From Lytechinus pictus (lineage: Eukaryota; Echinodermata; Echinoidea; Temnopleuroida; Toxopneustidae): a stretch of DNA of 64,000 nucleotides. Under the pieces are notes generated by a model. The model was not told the origin of the DNA, did no database searches, and worked only from the letters and a program-made list of their open reading frames with translations. Of this stretch, positions 46,059 through 58,324 are shown in pieces (position 1 is the first letter of the stretch; each line of letters begins with the position of its first letter). The stretch lies in assembly GCF_037042905.1 (NCBI RefSeq), contig NC_087256.1:26307501-26371500 (forward strand), in the 5' to 3' direction. The translations under genes and the position numbers were made by a program.

Positions 46059-48277
46059 TTGGTGATCGGAAGGGATGGGGAAAACAGCGGTGTGTGACTT
46101 TTATCTTAAAAATTATAATGCAACTTGGTTGTTGGATATAGCCTACACAGAGGAGGTGTTGGACAGGGATTATGATAATGTCAGAAAAATGAAAAGAGTA
46201 AACAGGGGAAGTGGAAAGCAGAAAAGGACAAGGACAAAGGACAAAGAGTATCAAAGAGAGAGAGAGGGAAATGGAAGAGAGATAGAGAGGGAGTGATAAA
46301 GAGAGAGAAAGAGAGGGAGGGGGTGTTATGGGACTACATATCCCTATCATTTATTGAGAGAGATAATGTAAACTTGGTCATCATGCCCATCCCAAGAAAA
46401 AAGCGACGGCCCTTCCTCTGACTAAAAATCCGATTTTAGGGGGTAATGATAGGCTATTATCAATATTAGCTTGGCTTTCCAAACTCGTATGTTCTCCCTC
46501 CTCTCCCAACCCCCCCCCCCCCCCTCTCCCCCACCCTTTCCTCGATAATGTTAATTATTGTTGAGAGCTATTACTGTTAGTCCTTGGCGCTCAAAATATG
46601 TACGTATAAACTATTGTGGCCGTCGGTCTTTTGGGCCTTTCTTTGTCTAGCACAATATTGTATGTTTCTGTTTGTGTGTGTGTATGGGTGTGTGCATGTA
46701 CTGTTCTTATTTTTTTTTACAGTACACATGTACATGGATATCCGAAATGCCTGAGCAAGTAGCCACTTTTCTTGGACATGATGTTCAGACTGCGCAGATT
46801 GCATCTGCTCGCACAAACTCTGTACAGCTCAATTGTTATCATATATGGCAGCCCGCTTTTATTTTATATAGTTATTTTCATCAAACAGTACTATGATTTT
46901 ATACGTCATCTATGATTGTCAAAATATGATAATTATCGTATTGATTTACTAGCTGAAATAATATTTAAAGAAGCTATTTGTGTTTTTAATGATATGACAC
47001 GCTGCGCACCTTTTGTACCACTGCCTTTTTTTAAATACTAAGAAATCGTTTAATGTGTTTAGGATATTATCGGTACGATATTGTTGTCATGTTTAAAGTC
47101 GTCAGTGATATAGTTAGTATTTTATAATGATAAGTGATGAAGTAGGTCTATACGTAGGGTGTAAAATGAGATGTTGATTAGTGCCATCGTCGCACATCCC
47201 TTTCATTCATTTCCAGTCTCCTTGTGTATAAAAGAAGCTTAAGTCTTATTCTTCTTAAAAGTTCTTATTGAATCTTATTGATGTTTGCGAATTAAGCTGT
47301 TAATATTTTCTTTAAAACATTTGTATATATTTTTTTAGAAATATAACTGCAGTTGGTCTATCCTGTTCATATGCTGTATGAAGCCATTTCGGGGATGTTT
47401 GCAAATGGGATTGGATTCACCCTTGTAGAATATTACATGAAATGTATTTGATCGGCATATCGTCTTTTAGGTCAAGGATCCAGTAGTGATATCTGTCTTT
47501 CTGCTGTGTTGATTGTTAAACGCTACAATGATTTCTATTTTGTTTTGTAGTATCGTTCAGATTTGTTGTATTTTTATGCAAGCCTATAAGCCTATAATGT
47601 TTGTCTATTCAGTGTTTTTATTATTGGGACATGGAATAATGTTGCCATTTAAATTAGTTGTTTTCATTAAAAATGAACACTTTTCAAAAAAGAGAGAAAT
47701 TAGTCATTGTAGCAATTACTTTAGGGTGGAATTCGGTGACTGAAGACAAATAGTGTTATCGTGAGGGCAATGTTGTACTTTTGTGTGTGTGTGTGTGGGG
47801 GGGGGGGGCGTCACATTAAAATGTGCCATCTTTACTTTGCCTTAATATATTTATGACTGTGTAATTATCCATTGGCAAAAGTGACATTACGTTTTGACTG
47901 TTAACGTGGCAGACGTTTGGGTGTCAATTGGCTACTAGCGGCATGTTGAGGGTTAATGGGGAGAGTGGGTGCTGAGGCTCAGATGGGGAGAAGGGGGTTG
48001 GAAGAGAGGGGAGGGGGAGAAACGAGGGAGAGAGAGGGTCAGTGAGGGGAATACTTAAAAGGAGAGTCGAATATACACTTATTATTGTGAAAATCCAATT
48101 TTCAAACCTAAAAATGTATAGCTCATCAACCCCTTTCATCCCTGTTATCACCCCTGCTCACCCCCCAATCTCCTTAAGAATGTATAATAGGCCTCTGTCC
48201 TATTCAATGTCATGTTATTGTTGTATAGGGTGGAGTGTTCCAAATTATGTACGTTCCACCCATTTTATATGCATGTA
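46059..48277. other. TIMP-like 3' flank, no further gene
   Basis: Probably begins with the 3' UTR; no AATAAA was picked out. Contains a (ga)n run (46250-46325), a C run (about 46510) and a TG/G run (47779-47813). No protein-like frame. Confidence 0.45.
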
Positions 48278-49097
48278 CAGTGCGTCCCAGAAAAAACGAA
48301 ACCGAGATTAAGCGATGATTTATCATAACTTAATCACAAATACAATAGACAAATGACCTACCAATGTAAAGCTTAGAATCTCCTCTTTCATCTTATATTA
48401 CTTAGATTATTCCCCATTCACGCATGAGTGAGCAAAAACAATTTGAAGAAAGGATACCAAAAACTCATTTGGCGGGGGGTATCTGAATTTCAAAAAGAAA
48501 ATCACATGCCTAAAAGTTCAATATCTGCTCTTTTATTTGATACCTTAATCACACAAAAATGGTCAAGAAGTAAAAAAGTTATGTTCCCTTGAAACAATGC
48601 TTGTATTTCCATAATTTCATTGAATAAACGTGTTTTCACCGGTTTCCCACAGAAGCTATCGCACGGTTAACAAAAGACTTAATGCATGGCTGATCGTCAA
48701 CAAAACGGTGTGTCGAGTGAGTCTGGACGCTAGCCTGTAAAACCTCTTCATTTTATGAAATTTTTGAAATTCAAGCCTTATTTCAAATAACCAGAACTTT
48801 GTTATTTCTTGACCATTTTCTGTAATTGAGGTATCAAATTAAAGAGCAGATATTGAACTTTTTAAAAATGTGGTTTTCGTTTCGAAACCCAGATACAGCC
48901 CGCCAAGTGACTTTTTGGTATCCCCTTTTGAAATTGTTTTTGCTCATTCATGCGTGAATGAAAAATAATGTAAGTAATTTCAGATGAAAGAGTAGATTCT
49001 AAGCTTTACAATGGTAGGTCACTTATTTATTGTATTTGTGATTAAGTTATGATAAATCATCGATAAATCTCGGTTTCGTTTTTTCTGGGACGCACTG
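48278..49097. mobile_element. 820-bp mariner-like MITE with long inverted arms
   Basis: Ends cagtgcgtcccagaaaaaac and gttttttctgggacgcactg are perfect inverses and abut TA on both sides. The arms extend inward over about 350 bp with differences (for example gataccaaaaactca/tgactttttggtatc). No transposase. Confidence 0.92.
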
Positions 49098-50499
49098 TAT
49101 AGCTGCTCCGACAGGTGAGGCATTGGTGATTTGATACGATCCATTTCCTGACATAGCAGTTTAAATACACACGCGTCATACAGGCAGAACCCTTGGTTTA
49201 ATTGCGCGGGAGGAACAAATTGCTATAGTAAACAAGTCATATTCCAGGTATAATTTAATCCCAAACCATTGCATTTTAAGTCCATGGAAACGATGGAGTA
49301 TATCATATCACCAGGATCGATCAACAATGGGAATTAATATGGTGGCCTTGCTGAATGAGGATTTCCTGAATTTAAGCAGTCTGAGTCAAACTGTAAGTTG
49401 AGATTTATTTTGATATGATTGTAAGGCGATCTCCTTGGTATGATTTTGTAGAATGGATTGCGTGTACTCGCTATCAATCGAGTCATGCAAAGGCAAATGG
49501 CATGTAATCAATAGAATAGGGAGTTTTAGCACAGCGACGTAAGGAGTCGAGAACACAGAAAATAATCTGTCAAGTACCCTTTAATGACAAAGACCAAGAA
49601 ATCTGTCGAAAAGTGGTGAATCAAAAAGCAGTTTAGTCCATGACTGTGGACAAAATGACGTCATCTCCGAACTATTGTCAGATGAAACCGCATGCTGTTC
49701 CGGTTCACCATGCAATTTTCGACAAAGCCCTCCCAGCTTTTCTTTGTCATTTGATTGGAATTATGTTCTTAAATCCTCTGAAAGTAGTAGACCAAAAATT
49801 CCTATCCGAGATGAAGGATTGAATCAGTTGATATGCAGGCCAAGTTGACGTACGCGAAAAAAAAGATCAAATGGTTCGTTTCTTATTTGATCAAAGGATG
49901 CGAAAAATATATAATGCTTAATATTTCCTCAATGGTTCAAATGTGTGGGATTTTTTTAATTTAGCAACATTGATTAAATTACTTCAGAATCAAGTACTAC
50001 GCAAATAATCCATGTTTCTTAAGTCCTTACATAAACCGAAGGCACCAGGGTTTTTAAAGGGCAGGGGTTTGCATGTTATTAATATATTAACCTGGAAAGG
50101 GACATGTTGAGGACTGTCTGCAGTGACTCATGAAGAGGATACATATCTCACCAAATAAATATACGAGCGCGAAGCGCGAGCTTATTTATTTATTTATTGT
50201 CTTTCGAGTTGATAACTGGAAGTTCTGAACACTTTTTGTAACCATGAACAGGATGGATGTCTAACTATACAATTCATGGGAGCGCAAAGCTTAATTTACT
50301 TTTACGTATTTTTCCTCCTTTGACTCTCGTAATTCCCTACATTTTATGCAGTGGCGTATATAATGACTAATATGAAGGAAGAATTTTGAGGAAACGAGTT
50401 AATAGATATGGTAAAGAATGTTTGAAAATGGGTTGAAAATACAAGTAAAGAGCGAGGAGAATAACCCTCCAAATTAATAATCTTTATGCTGATTATTAA
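49098..50499. other. intergenic, no gene recognised
   Basis: AT-rich. Notable only for gagcgcgaagcgcgagctta at about 50165 and cagtggcgtat near 50351, both phrases of dispersed repeats. Confidence 0.45.
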
Positions 50500-51290
50500 A
50501 GGGGTATTTTCCGCTGAATTTAATATGATTTAAACAGATAAAGTAAAATAAGACAAACAAAACACTGATATTTTTTTCAAAATCGGACAAGGAATAACAA
50601 AGTTATGGAATGGTAAAACTTTGCATGATTTTGATAAATCAGTTCTATGCACATCCTCATGAATAGAAAATGAACAAGCTGCTGATGTTTTAACCCCACT
50701 TATCATTCTTTACTTTATTATATTTATTCAAATTTTCAAGAAAAATGGTGATTTGAATACATAGAGATAAATCAAACTAGAATAACGCTGACAATTTCAT
50801 CAAAATCGGATGTAAAATAAGAAAGTTATGACATTTTAAAGTTTCGCTTATTTAAAAAAAAGAGTTATATGCACAACACAGTGACATGCAAAAGAGACAG
50901 TCGATGATGTCCCCCACCCACTATTTCTTTTGTTTTTTAATGTTTGAATCAAACTATATATATTTTTTTTTGAGATTTGACAATAAGGACCAACTTGACT
51001 GAACCATATAGTATTAAACAATTCAAATTCTACTGTTCAAGGAGGAATGACAATAAGGAGAAAATTATAATATTTCATATAATAAAATACAAAAGAAATA
51101 GTGAGTGGATGACGTCATCAGTCTCCTCATTTGCATACCAACCAAGATGTGCATATAACTGTTTAGTGAAACTTTAAAATGTCCTAACTTTCTTATTTTA
51201 CATCCGATTTTGAAGAAATTTTCAGTGTTACGCTTGTTGGATTTTTATCTTTTTATTCAAATCAACTTTTTGTTGGGGTGGACTTGTCCT
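50500..51290. mobile_element. Kolobok-like MITE flanked by TTAA, 791 bp
   Basis: Flanks TTAA at 50496-50499 and 51291-51294; ends aggggtattttccgc and gtggacttgtcct. Inner arms aaaatcggatgtaaaataag and its inverse near 51200 are strongly paired. Confidence 0.75.
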
Positions 51291-51633
51291 TTAACAAGTC
51301 CTTAATGAATTGTGTCTATTAAAATGACACTACTATTCAAAAAATTATATTCAGTGCTGAGAATGAAGTGTTTGGGGAATTCCTCCAGTACTCAAGTATT
51401 TTGTTATTATTTTGTATTAAGAAATAACTATTTATAATTATCACCATATATTTTTTCACCAAAATGTCTCTATGTCAATTACTCTGACATGGATTAAAAC
51501 AGAAGGCACTACTAAGAGCTGGAACATCCAAATCAAATCAAATCAAATGATACCATAATATCTCAAGTTATTTTTAAACCAAAATTTATATTCAACAAAA
51601 TACTCTGATATCAATTCAATGACAACAAAGTTT

Positions 51634-51803
51634 GGGAATGATGAATTTTATTGATATACCATATACTTTACACACCATTACCACTAAAAAGGAACAGACT
51701 CTGACATAAACTCCACAAGAATGATGAGTTTCTGGAATGATACATTTTATTGATATACCATATTCCTTCCAAACCATTACCACCAAAAGAAACAGACTTG
51801 CGT
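51634..51803. repeat. tandem duplication, about 101-bp period
   Basis: ttttattgatataccatat, ccattaccac and gaacagact/gaaacagact recur in order at 51634 and 51735. Confidence 0.75.
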
Positions 51804-51909
51804 AGCCTTGCATAGAATAATACATTGACATAATCTCGACTAGTACAGAGCACAAAGTGCAAATAAACATTAAGTACAAATGAAAAGGATGCATAAACGA
51901 CGAGCACAC

Positions 51910-52304
51910 TATTTATTCTGAGTCAATATTCTTTAGTATTTGCACCCTTTATAAAATAAAATTCTTTGTATGAATTACAATGAGTTAGGAAACAAAGATA
52001 TATGAGCTTTAGGGAGTGTTGAGACAAAATGTTACTACCAAAGTACTTTGGATAAGCTATCTTCTGAACTGAATCTGAGCATATTAATGTATGTCATGGG
52101 GGAAGTGATAGTATGTATTATTGCCTGGACCTTAATTGTGATTATTTGCTTTATATTCAGTATGTGTTGATTCGAATAAAGAAATGAAAGGGTAATATAA
52201 TATAAACCTTAAGTAGGAAGGGTGAGGAGATCAATCCTTGGGGGGAAAAGGGAATCAATTTAAGCCTCTTTAGAACAAAAGAAGAATAGAATATCAACTA
52301 TCAT
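51910..52304. other. no recognised element
   Basis: AT-rich intergenic DNA. Confidence 0.4.
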
Positions 52305-52539
52305 ACACTCTAAAAATCAAGGATTTAAAATAAATCCAGCTCAGCTGTGGATAGTGACTAGCTGAATGTTGGATTTATTTCAAATCTTTAGGATTAACTA
52401 TCAAATTTCAAAAGATTTAAATTCAAATCTTTTAGATTTATATTCAAATCTACAAGGTTTAAAACTAAATCTAATATTCGGCTGGTCACTATTCGCGGCC
52501 GACCTGGATTTATTTTAAATCCTTGATTTTTAGAGTGTA
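52305..52539. mobile_element. 235-bp MITE
   Basis: Left acactctaaaaatcaaggat and right atccttgatttttagagtgt are perfect inverses; tttaaaataaatcc and ggatttattttaaa continue the arms. Confidence 0.9.
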
Positions 52540-53706
52540 GTCATTATTCAAAACAAAAATGGCACTGGTTATCACAAAATGCAGCTGAATTGGAATAAAC
52601 ATCCTTGTTAATAAGGGACAATAGAATTCCATTGGATAACACATAATCTAGAGATAGACTATGAGAACAAATTGCTTTCGAAGTCTGTCAATAGGGGTGG
52701 GTTCTATCTCCAAACCGAATAACTTGAAGCCTCTTTGAAAAACAAGAATGATATTTTCCTGTCATTTTCATGAATTATCAACATGTAAAATTCTCAAATG
52801 AAAACATAATGTTTTTCCTTACAAAATGAAATCAAGAAGTTAACAAATGCTTGGGCTGATAACCTGGACATATTAGCAAGTTGAATATAAGGTCACAATA
52901 ATTATGGAGTTTCACTTTAGTCAACGCAAAATTATTTTTTGAAAATGTTAAGACAGAAAATAAATATGCAAGTTGAGTTGAAAGGAAGTGTATACTCGAG
53001 ACATGAAGACAGATAGAAAGATAGTATACGGGACTGTCATGAAGAACAAGGTGTGCATATAAACTATATCTTTCATTCTAATAAACAAAAGTTGTACAAA
53101 CAAAAAGAAGCTCTCAACTTATTTGGTGGAAAGGTGTATCATACCTGAGAAACATACATTCATCTTCAAATTCGCAGCTATCCACATTGCACATGGTACA
53201 TGATTGCAAATAGAGTTGTGCTTTCTGAATTTATGAAATCTGCCAATATACCCATAACAACTAAAGCCTGCCACCCACTCCACAATCGGCAGCGTTTAGA
53301 GTTGTGATGGGATGTTTTACCAAATATTTACGAGGTAAATTGACTTGGACTTAATCTCAAATGGCTGCATGAAATATCAATACATCAAGATTACAGAGTT
53401 CATTCTTTATTTACTTGAGAGAAATGTTTAGGTATTATTTTTGTTTGAGTTCATTTATTGATTGTGTATATTTTGATATTATTTGACTCAATAAAAGGCC
53501 TTTGGAGGGCTAAAAGTTGGAGAAAACAAGATTAGCGAGTGCTATGGCCAATCTAGTTCTAGACAAGGGCTAACCGGCCAAGAATTAGAATGACATCACT
53601 CCAACTGCAGCTGACTTGCAACTGGGGTCCAATTCCTCCCTTTCTATGACATGAATACTAAAAATTGTTAACGTTTTTCTAATAATTTCATTTGAATCCT
53701 TGGCCA
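52540..53706. other. no recognised element
   Basis: AT-rich intergenic DNA; no frames or repeat structure seen. Confidence 0.4.
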
Positions 53707-53872
53707 GGGACCCGTTTCATAAAGAGTTACAACTGTTGTAACTTTGCCATTATGGCAACTACCATGGTAACTTTGATTTTGACTGGCTGCTGAGCCCTGT
53801 TGCCATGGTAGTTGCCATAATGACAAAGATACAACAGTTTTAACTCTTTATGAAATGGGCCCTTGATGCAAT
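53707..53872. mobile_element. MITE family C, copy 2
   Basis: gggacccgtttcataaagag and tctttatgaaatgggccc ends with the same ttgccattatggcaactacc core as 45558-45693. Confidence 0.88.
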
Positions 53873-54009
53873 TTACAAATTTAAATCTGATCTTATTTCA
53901 ATTTCTCTGAAAATCTTTTTATAGTCAGTCACAGTGTGAGGCAGCCATAACACACATTCAGATGGTAATAAGGGCATAATCATCTCTTTTCCTCAACAAT
54001 GCTTACAAG

Positions 54010-54400
54010 GGTTAATAAATTGCCAATTCGTCTACTACCAACTCGTCCACTCACCACATGGTCTACTTTCATTAAGTCTAATGCAATTCTGTCCATCAAC
54101 AGTTCGTCTACAACCATTTGGTCCAATCATCACTTCGTCTAATCACCATTTTGTCGTATAACCTTTTGATCTAATATCCATTTCCTTCTAATTCATTTTG
54201 CACAATTAACACTTAGTCCAATTAGACCAAATGGTACATATATATGGACTAAATGGCAATTGGACCAACTGGCCATTAGACGAAATGGTGAGTGGATGAA
54301 TTGGCAATTAGACCATGCGTATAGTGGACAAACTGATGGTAGACCAAATGGTAGTAGACGAGTTGGCAACTGGACAAATTGGCAATAAACCATAACAAGT
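54010..54400. repeat. imperfect palindrome of degenerate roughly 20-bp repeats
   Basis: Left half has tcgtctactaccaactcgtc, aaccatttggtccaatcatc and similar; right half has the inverse, such as ggtagaccaaatggtagtag. Units vary at most positions but keep (t)ccatttggtcta. Confidence 0.75.
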
Positions 54401-55049
54401 ATTTTATAAACTATTGCCCCATACACTTCCAAATCAGATTTTTGCTCATGTGACATAAAGATATCACTACCATAAAGTAGAATTTTCAAATTTATAAATA
54501 CTACAATTCAATTATAATACATTCAAATATAAAGGGAAATTGTGAATATTTAAATAAAAACATATTTAAGACAGGTGGAATAGATTATCAGATCAATCAG
54601 ATTCAGCAGAATTTACAATTGAAGCACAAACCTTCATTACATAAAAATATAATGCATATATTTTAACAGAACTATCACTAGACTTGAGAAATAGAAGAAT
54701 ACTTTTTCTGCCAATATCAAATTTACAGCAGATGCAGAAAAAACGAAAGTAGCACACAGACCTTATAAGGAATGATTTGAAAGATCGTGCGAGGCAGTAA
54801 AACCTGGTGACGAGAACAAGAGGATCACAATTTTGATAGAAAAAAGGTCAATCCCAGATATAAACAATCATATCTGATCAATCTCTTATGATCAAATCCT
54901 TTAACAAGTGGAATGCCTCTGGCAGTCTCGCCTGCATTATGCGATTCAAAATACATGTAGCATCAGTGCGGACTTTAAAAACAACTAATATATAAGATGC
55001 ATAATTATTTATTGAAAAAACACCATTCATATGATAATAATAAAATTGA
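54401..55049. other. no recognised element
   Basis: AT-rich intergenic DNA without gene-like frames. Confidence 0.4.
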
Positions 55050-55470
55050 CCCCAAAAGACCTGTGACCTTGATCATGTGATCTGAAACTCATGCAAAATT
55101 ATCAGTAATACTTGATTACCCTTATGTCCAAGTCAGTGGCGTAATGAGCCAAAAATTTTGAGGGGGCTAGATGTGGCACATCACGTAAAATTAATAAAAA
55201 GTTGCGAGCGAGCAAAAAATTTGACATTTTTCTTACAAAAATGTGATATATTTTGACATAATATTCAGAAAATAATATCATATTTCACCCTTTTCTTTTC
55301 TTGGTCGTAGTTTTTCTTTTGGGGGGAGGCAAGAGCCCCCCCCCCATCTGTATGCCAGTTGTACCAAGTTTCATGAAATAGGTCCATTTATGTTTAAAGC
55401 TATGACAATTAAAAAACACGTTCTGTAACCTTGGTTATTAAAGATTTCAATGTTGATACCACCAAGATGG
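55050..55470 (+). repeat. DR1-bearing repeat, copy 2, interrupted
   Basis: Begins gacctgtgaccttgatcatg. It breaks at ccaag (55128-55132) and resumes after ccaag (55364-55368) with tttcatgaaataggtcc. Confidence 0.75.
55133..55363. mobile_element. insertion inside the DR1 repeat
   Basis: Starts tcagtggcgtaatgagcc and is flanked by ccaag on both sides, a likely 5-bp target duplication. Contains gcgagcgagcaaaaaatttg and a C run. Confidence 0.65.
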
Positions 55471-55484
55471 TAGAAGTTCATTCA

Positions 55485-55650
55485 CCTAAATGACCTTTGA
55501 CCTTAATCATGTGACTTGAAACTTGTGTAAGTCGATCAGCGATACTTGATTACCTCTATGTTTAGGTTTGATGAACTAGGTTCATATACACTTTCAAGGT
55601 TATGATGACAATTCAAAAACTTGACCTTGTTTAAGGTTTCAATGCTGACA
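55485..55650 (+). repeat. DR1-bearing repeat, copy 3
   Basis: aaatgacctttgaccttaat, catgtgacttgaaacttgtg, gatcagcgatac and tgaccttgtttaaggtttca in the same order as copy 1. Confidence 0.8.
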
Positions 55651-55670
55651 AAATGAAGAAATCAAATAAA

Positions 55671-55774
55671 GTACAACATTTGTTAGGCTGGCATCGATAC
55701 ACACATTTATCAGCCAAAAATATTTTTCAGTTTCAGTTTTGGGTGTATCGATGCCAGCCTAATAAATGTTGTAC
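55671..55774. repeat. 32-bp hairpin arms
   Basis: Arms 55671-55702 and 55743-55774 (gtacaacatttgttaggctg...) are inverses with one mismatch and a 40-bp loop. Confidence 0.85.
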
Positions 55775-57169
55775 TTGTGAAGCATGAACTTTACAAAATA
55801 TACCTTCCATTTTTCTATATTAATAATTGATTGATTGATTGATTGCATTTATTCTTTTTCATTCCAAAATTTAACAAAAGTTACAATGTATAGCAAAACA
55901 CAAAAATATAATATACAGAAATGAAAAAAGGGAACCCACTGGAAAGCAAAGCTTGTTAGTATGGGTTCCCTGCAATAAATAGTTAATTAGAGTATATATT
56001 TGATCAATGAAATTCAAATCGTAAATTAAAAAGGTTTGTACAATGAAAAAGAATACTAGTGGGGTCAAGCTTTTTATGCCTACTATGTTACAATTAACAA
56101 AAAATATTATTTCATATATACCCCTGCTGTATAAAAAAAAACATGAGTTCAGGAGTGTGTGAACAGACAATCACTTGGACAAGACAGGACAAATACTAAA
56201 AACAAAACAAAGACAAAAACAAAAAAGGCACACAAACAAAAACAAAACAGGACAGAACAGGACAAGACAGAAAAAAAAGAAAAGGAAAAGAAAGATAAAG
56301 AAAAAAAAAGAAAAGGAAAATAAACATCCACCCTGATATAAGTAGTGTTTTAATACACAGCATTATGAAAATACTACTTTGTGCATTTTTTGTGCTTTTG
56401 TACAAAACATCTTCCAATATCAATTTTTAAAGAGTTAATGACAAAAGTGAAATTTATTACATGTATGTGGAATTAAATAGTATCAGGCTCAAAACCAGCA
56501 CAAGCCTTACACTACATGTATTTTGAGCACAATAGACCCAATGAAAGAAAAGAGTAAAATGGTTTGAGGTATTTGGAAAGCCGAAAGAGAAAAAAAATAT
56601 ATAACTTTCAAAATTAAGCACAGAAAATGTGAGGAAATCAGTCTCATGTATAAATAAGAAAGCACCTAAAGGAAAAAGACACACATAGATATTAGTACTG
56701 CTATGAACATATATATATTGTTTAAAATATCAATAGTACAGAAAATGAAAAGGGTTGTACATAAAAAAGTTTTGTAACCTACGCAATATGTAAACAACAA
56801 ATGGTAACTTATTTCCATTCAAGAATGTTACTTTATATTGTATTTGCTGATTTAATTGCTAATATAGATATCTATTTCATATTTTTATCAATAAATTTCT
56901 TAGAAAAGCTTTCATACATGTATGTCACCTGTGAAGAAGTTCATTGATATATCACTACATTGAAAAAATATATTCATATATGTGTTAGTTATTGAATACA
57001 ATTTCATTTGTATCAAATATGAGTTAAATTGCAGCACTTTATAAGATAAATTTTAGAGGTTTATTCTATCAAAATTGTTGACTTTGATTACAAATCTATA
57101 TTAAGGCATATATTTTAGGCAAGTCCATGCAAATAAGCTCTATTTGAAGAGTTTCTGTTTACTACAACA
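55775..57169. other. no gene recognised
   Basis: (ttga)n run at 55828-55850 and an A-rich stretch 56190-56320. Part could be the P450 3' UTR. Confidence 0.4.
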
Positions 57170-57311
57170 CAGTTCATACAACTTGTTCTAATAACAAATT
57201 TACAAGAACAGTTATAAGCTACTGAAATCCTTCAATCTGATTGGCTGATAGTAAATTTGTTATAGAAATTGTGCATTTGTTATTATAACAAGTCTTTATG
57301 AAATGGAACTC
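57170..57311. mobile_element. probable MITE, about 140 bp
   Basis: acttgttctaataacaaatt at the left and gcatttgttattataacaag at the right form arms. Confidence 0.55.
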
Positions 57312-58002
57312 AGATCATACAAATTATTTAACCCAGCAAATGTTTTAGTTTCAAACTTTCAAACATATATTTCATATCACGCTTGTGTAAAATAAATCTG
57401 ATGATTAGAATTATAACATTTTCCCTCTCTAATATTGATAGTTTTGAAAAATTGTCTTTTTTTGTTTAAAATCACAACTAAGGAGTTTCTAGATTGCACA
57501 GCGTAATAATATATGAATTCTTCTTGAGATGAGGAAAAAGGAGCTGCTCTGAGTGCAAATAGAAATGATTAAGATGAAAGTTTTTTTTTTCAATTTGTCA
57601 TTACCTTTGGTCACTTGCGATGAAAAGAGTTGAACAAGCTTCTTTCTACAAATCAACAACCAGTGCGAAATTATCTGGAGGTCTAGTTCATCCAGTTTAT
57701 TACACAAGGCCTTTGATTGGTCGACTCGAGTGAAAGTGTTAAAAAGCCATCAGGCATTTTACCAAAGTCAGAGTTGATTATTTTCCACCAAGATCCAGCG
57801 AGTTTCTTTTCATGGCAAATCCTCATGCTTCATCATAGACATCTAGACTAATGTTGACAGAAGACAACAAGACTGATGTTGATGGAAGGTCTTGTGAATG
57901 ACTATCAGCGTTACATATAAGGTTTGGCCTGGGGATTTGTGCTTTCATGGTTTACACATCAAAGCTAGCACATGCTTCAGCCTACCTGTGGACCAATCGC
58001 TT

Positions 58003-58205
58003 GCTGATTCAGACGAGGCCTCTGATTGGTCAATTCTGTACCTATAGGCTAATCCTTCCATGCTGATTCAGACAAGGCCTCTCAATTCAGTACCTGTAGG
58101 CTGATTATTCCCTGCTGATTCAGACAAGGCCTCTGATTGGTCAATTCTGTTTCAATAGATTAATCCTTCCCTGGTGATTCAGACAAGGCCTCTGATTGGT
58201 CAACT
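58003..58205. repeat. tandem repeat, about four copies of a 52-59 bp unit
   Basis: gctgattcagac(a/g)aggcctct recurs at 58003, 58062, 58114 and 58173. The last copy codes for the end of the P450. A relative (aaggcctttgattggtc) is at about 57707. Confidence 0.88.
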
Positions 58206-58324
58206 TTAGTGAAGCTCGCTGAGAGTTCTTTTGGCCTAGCCATGGGTAGCCATTTGTAATCAAGATCTTCATCTTGGTCGCCTAAAGTCCAGTTGTAACG
58301 TCCAACTAGGTACTGACTCACTTT
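58160..58324 (-). CDS. P450 last coding exon
   Basis: Acceptor caaatacag, stop TAA at 58160-58162. It begins KVSQYLVGRYNWTLGDQDED, contains DYKWLPMARP and ends VDQSEALSESPGKD. The last 14 codons fall in a copy of the tandem repeat that continues downstream. Confidence 0.88.
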   Translation of the reverse strand, partial: KVSQYLVGRYNWTLGDQDEDLDYKWLPMARPKELSASFTKVDQSEALSESPGKD

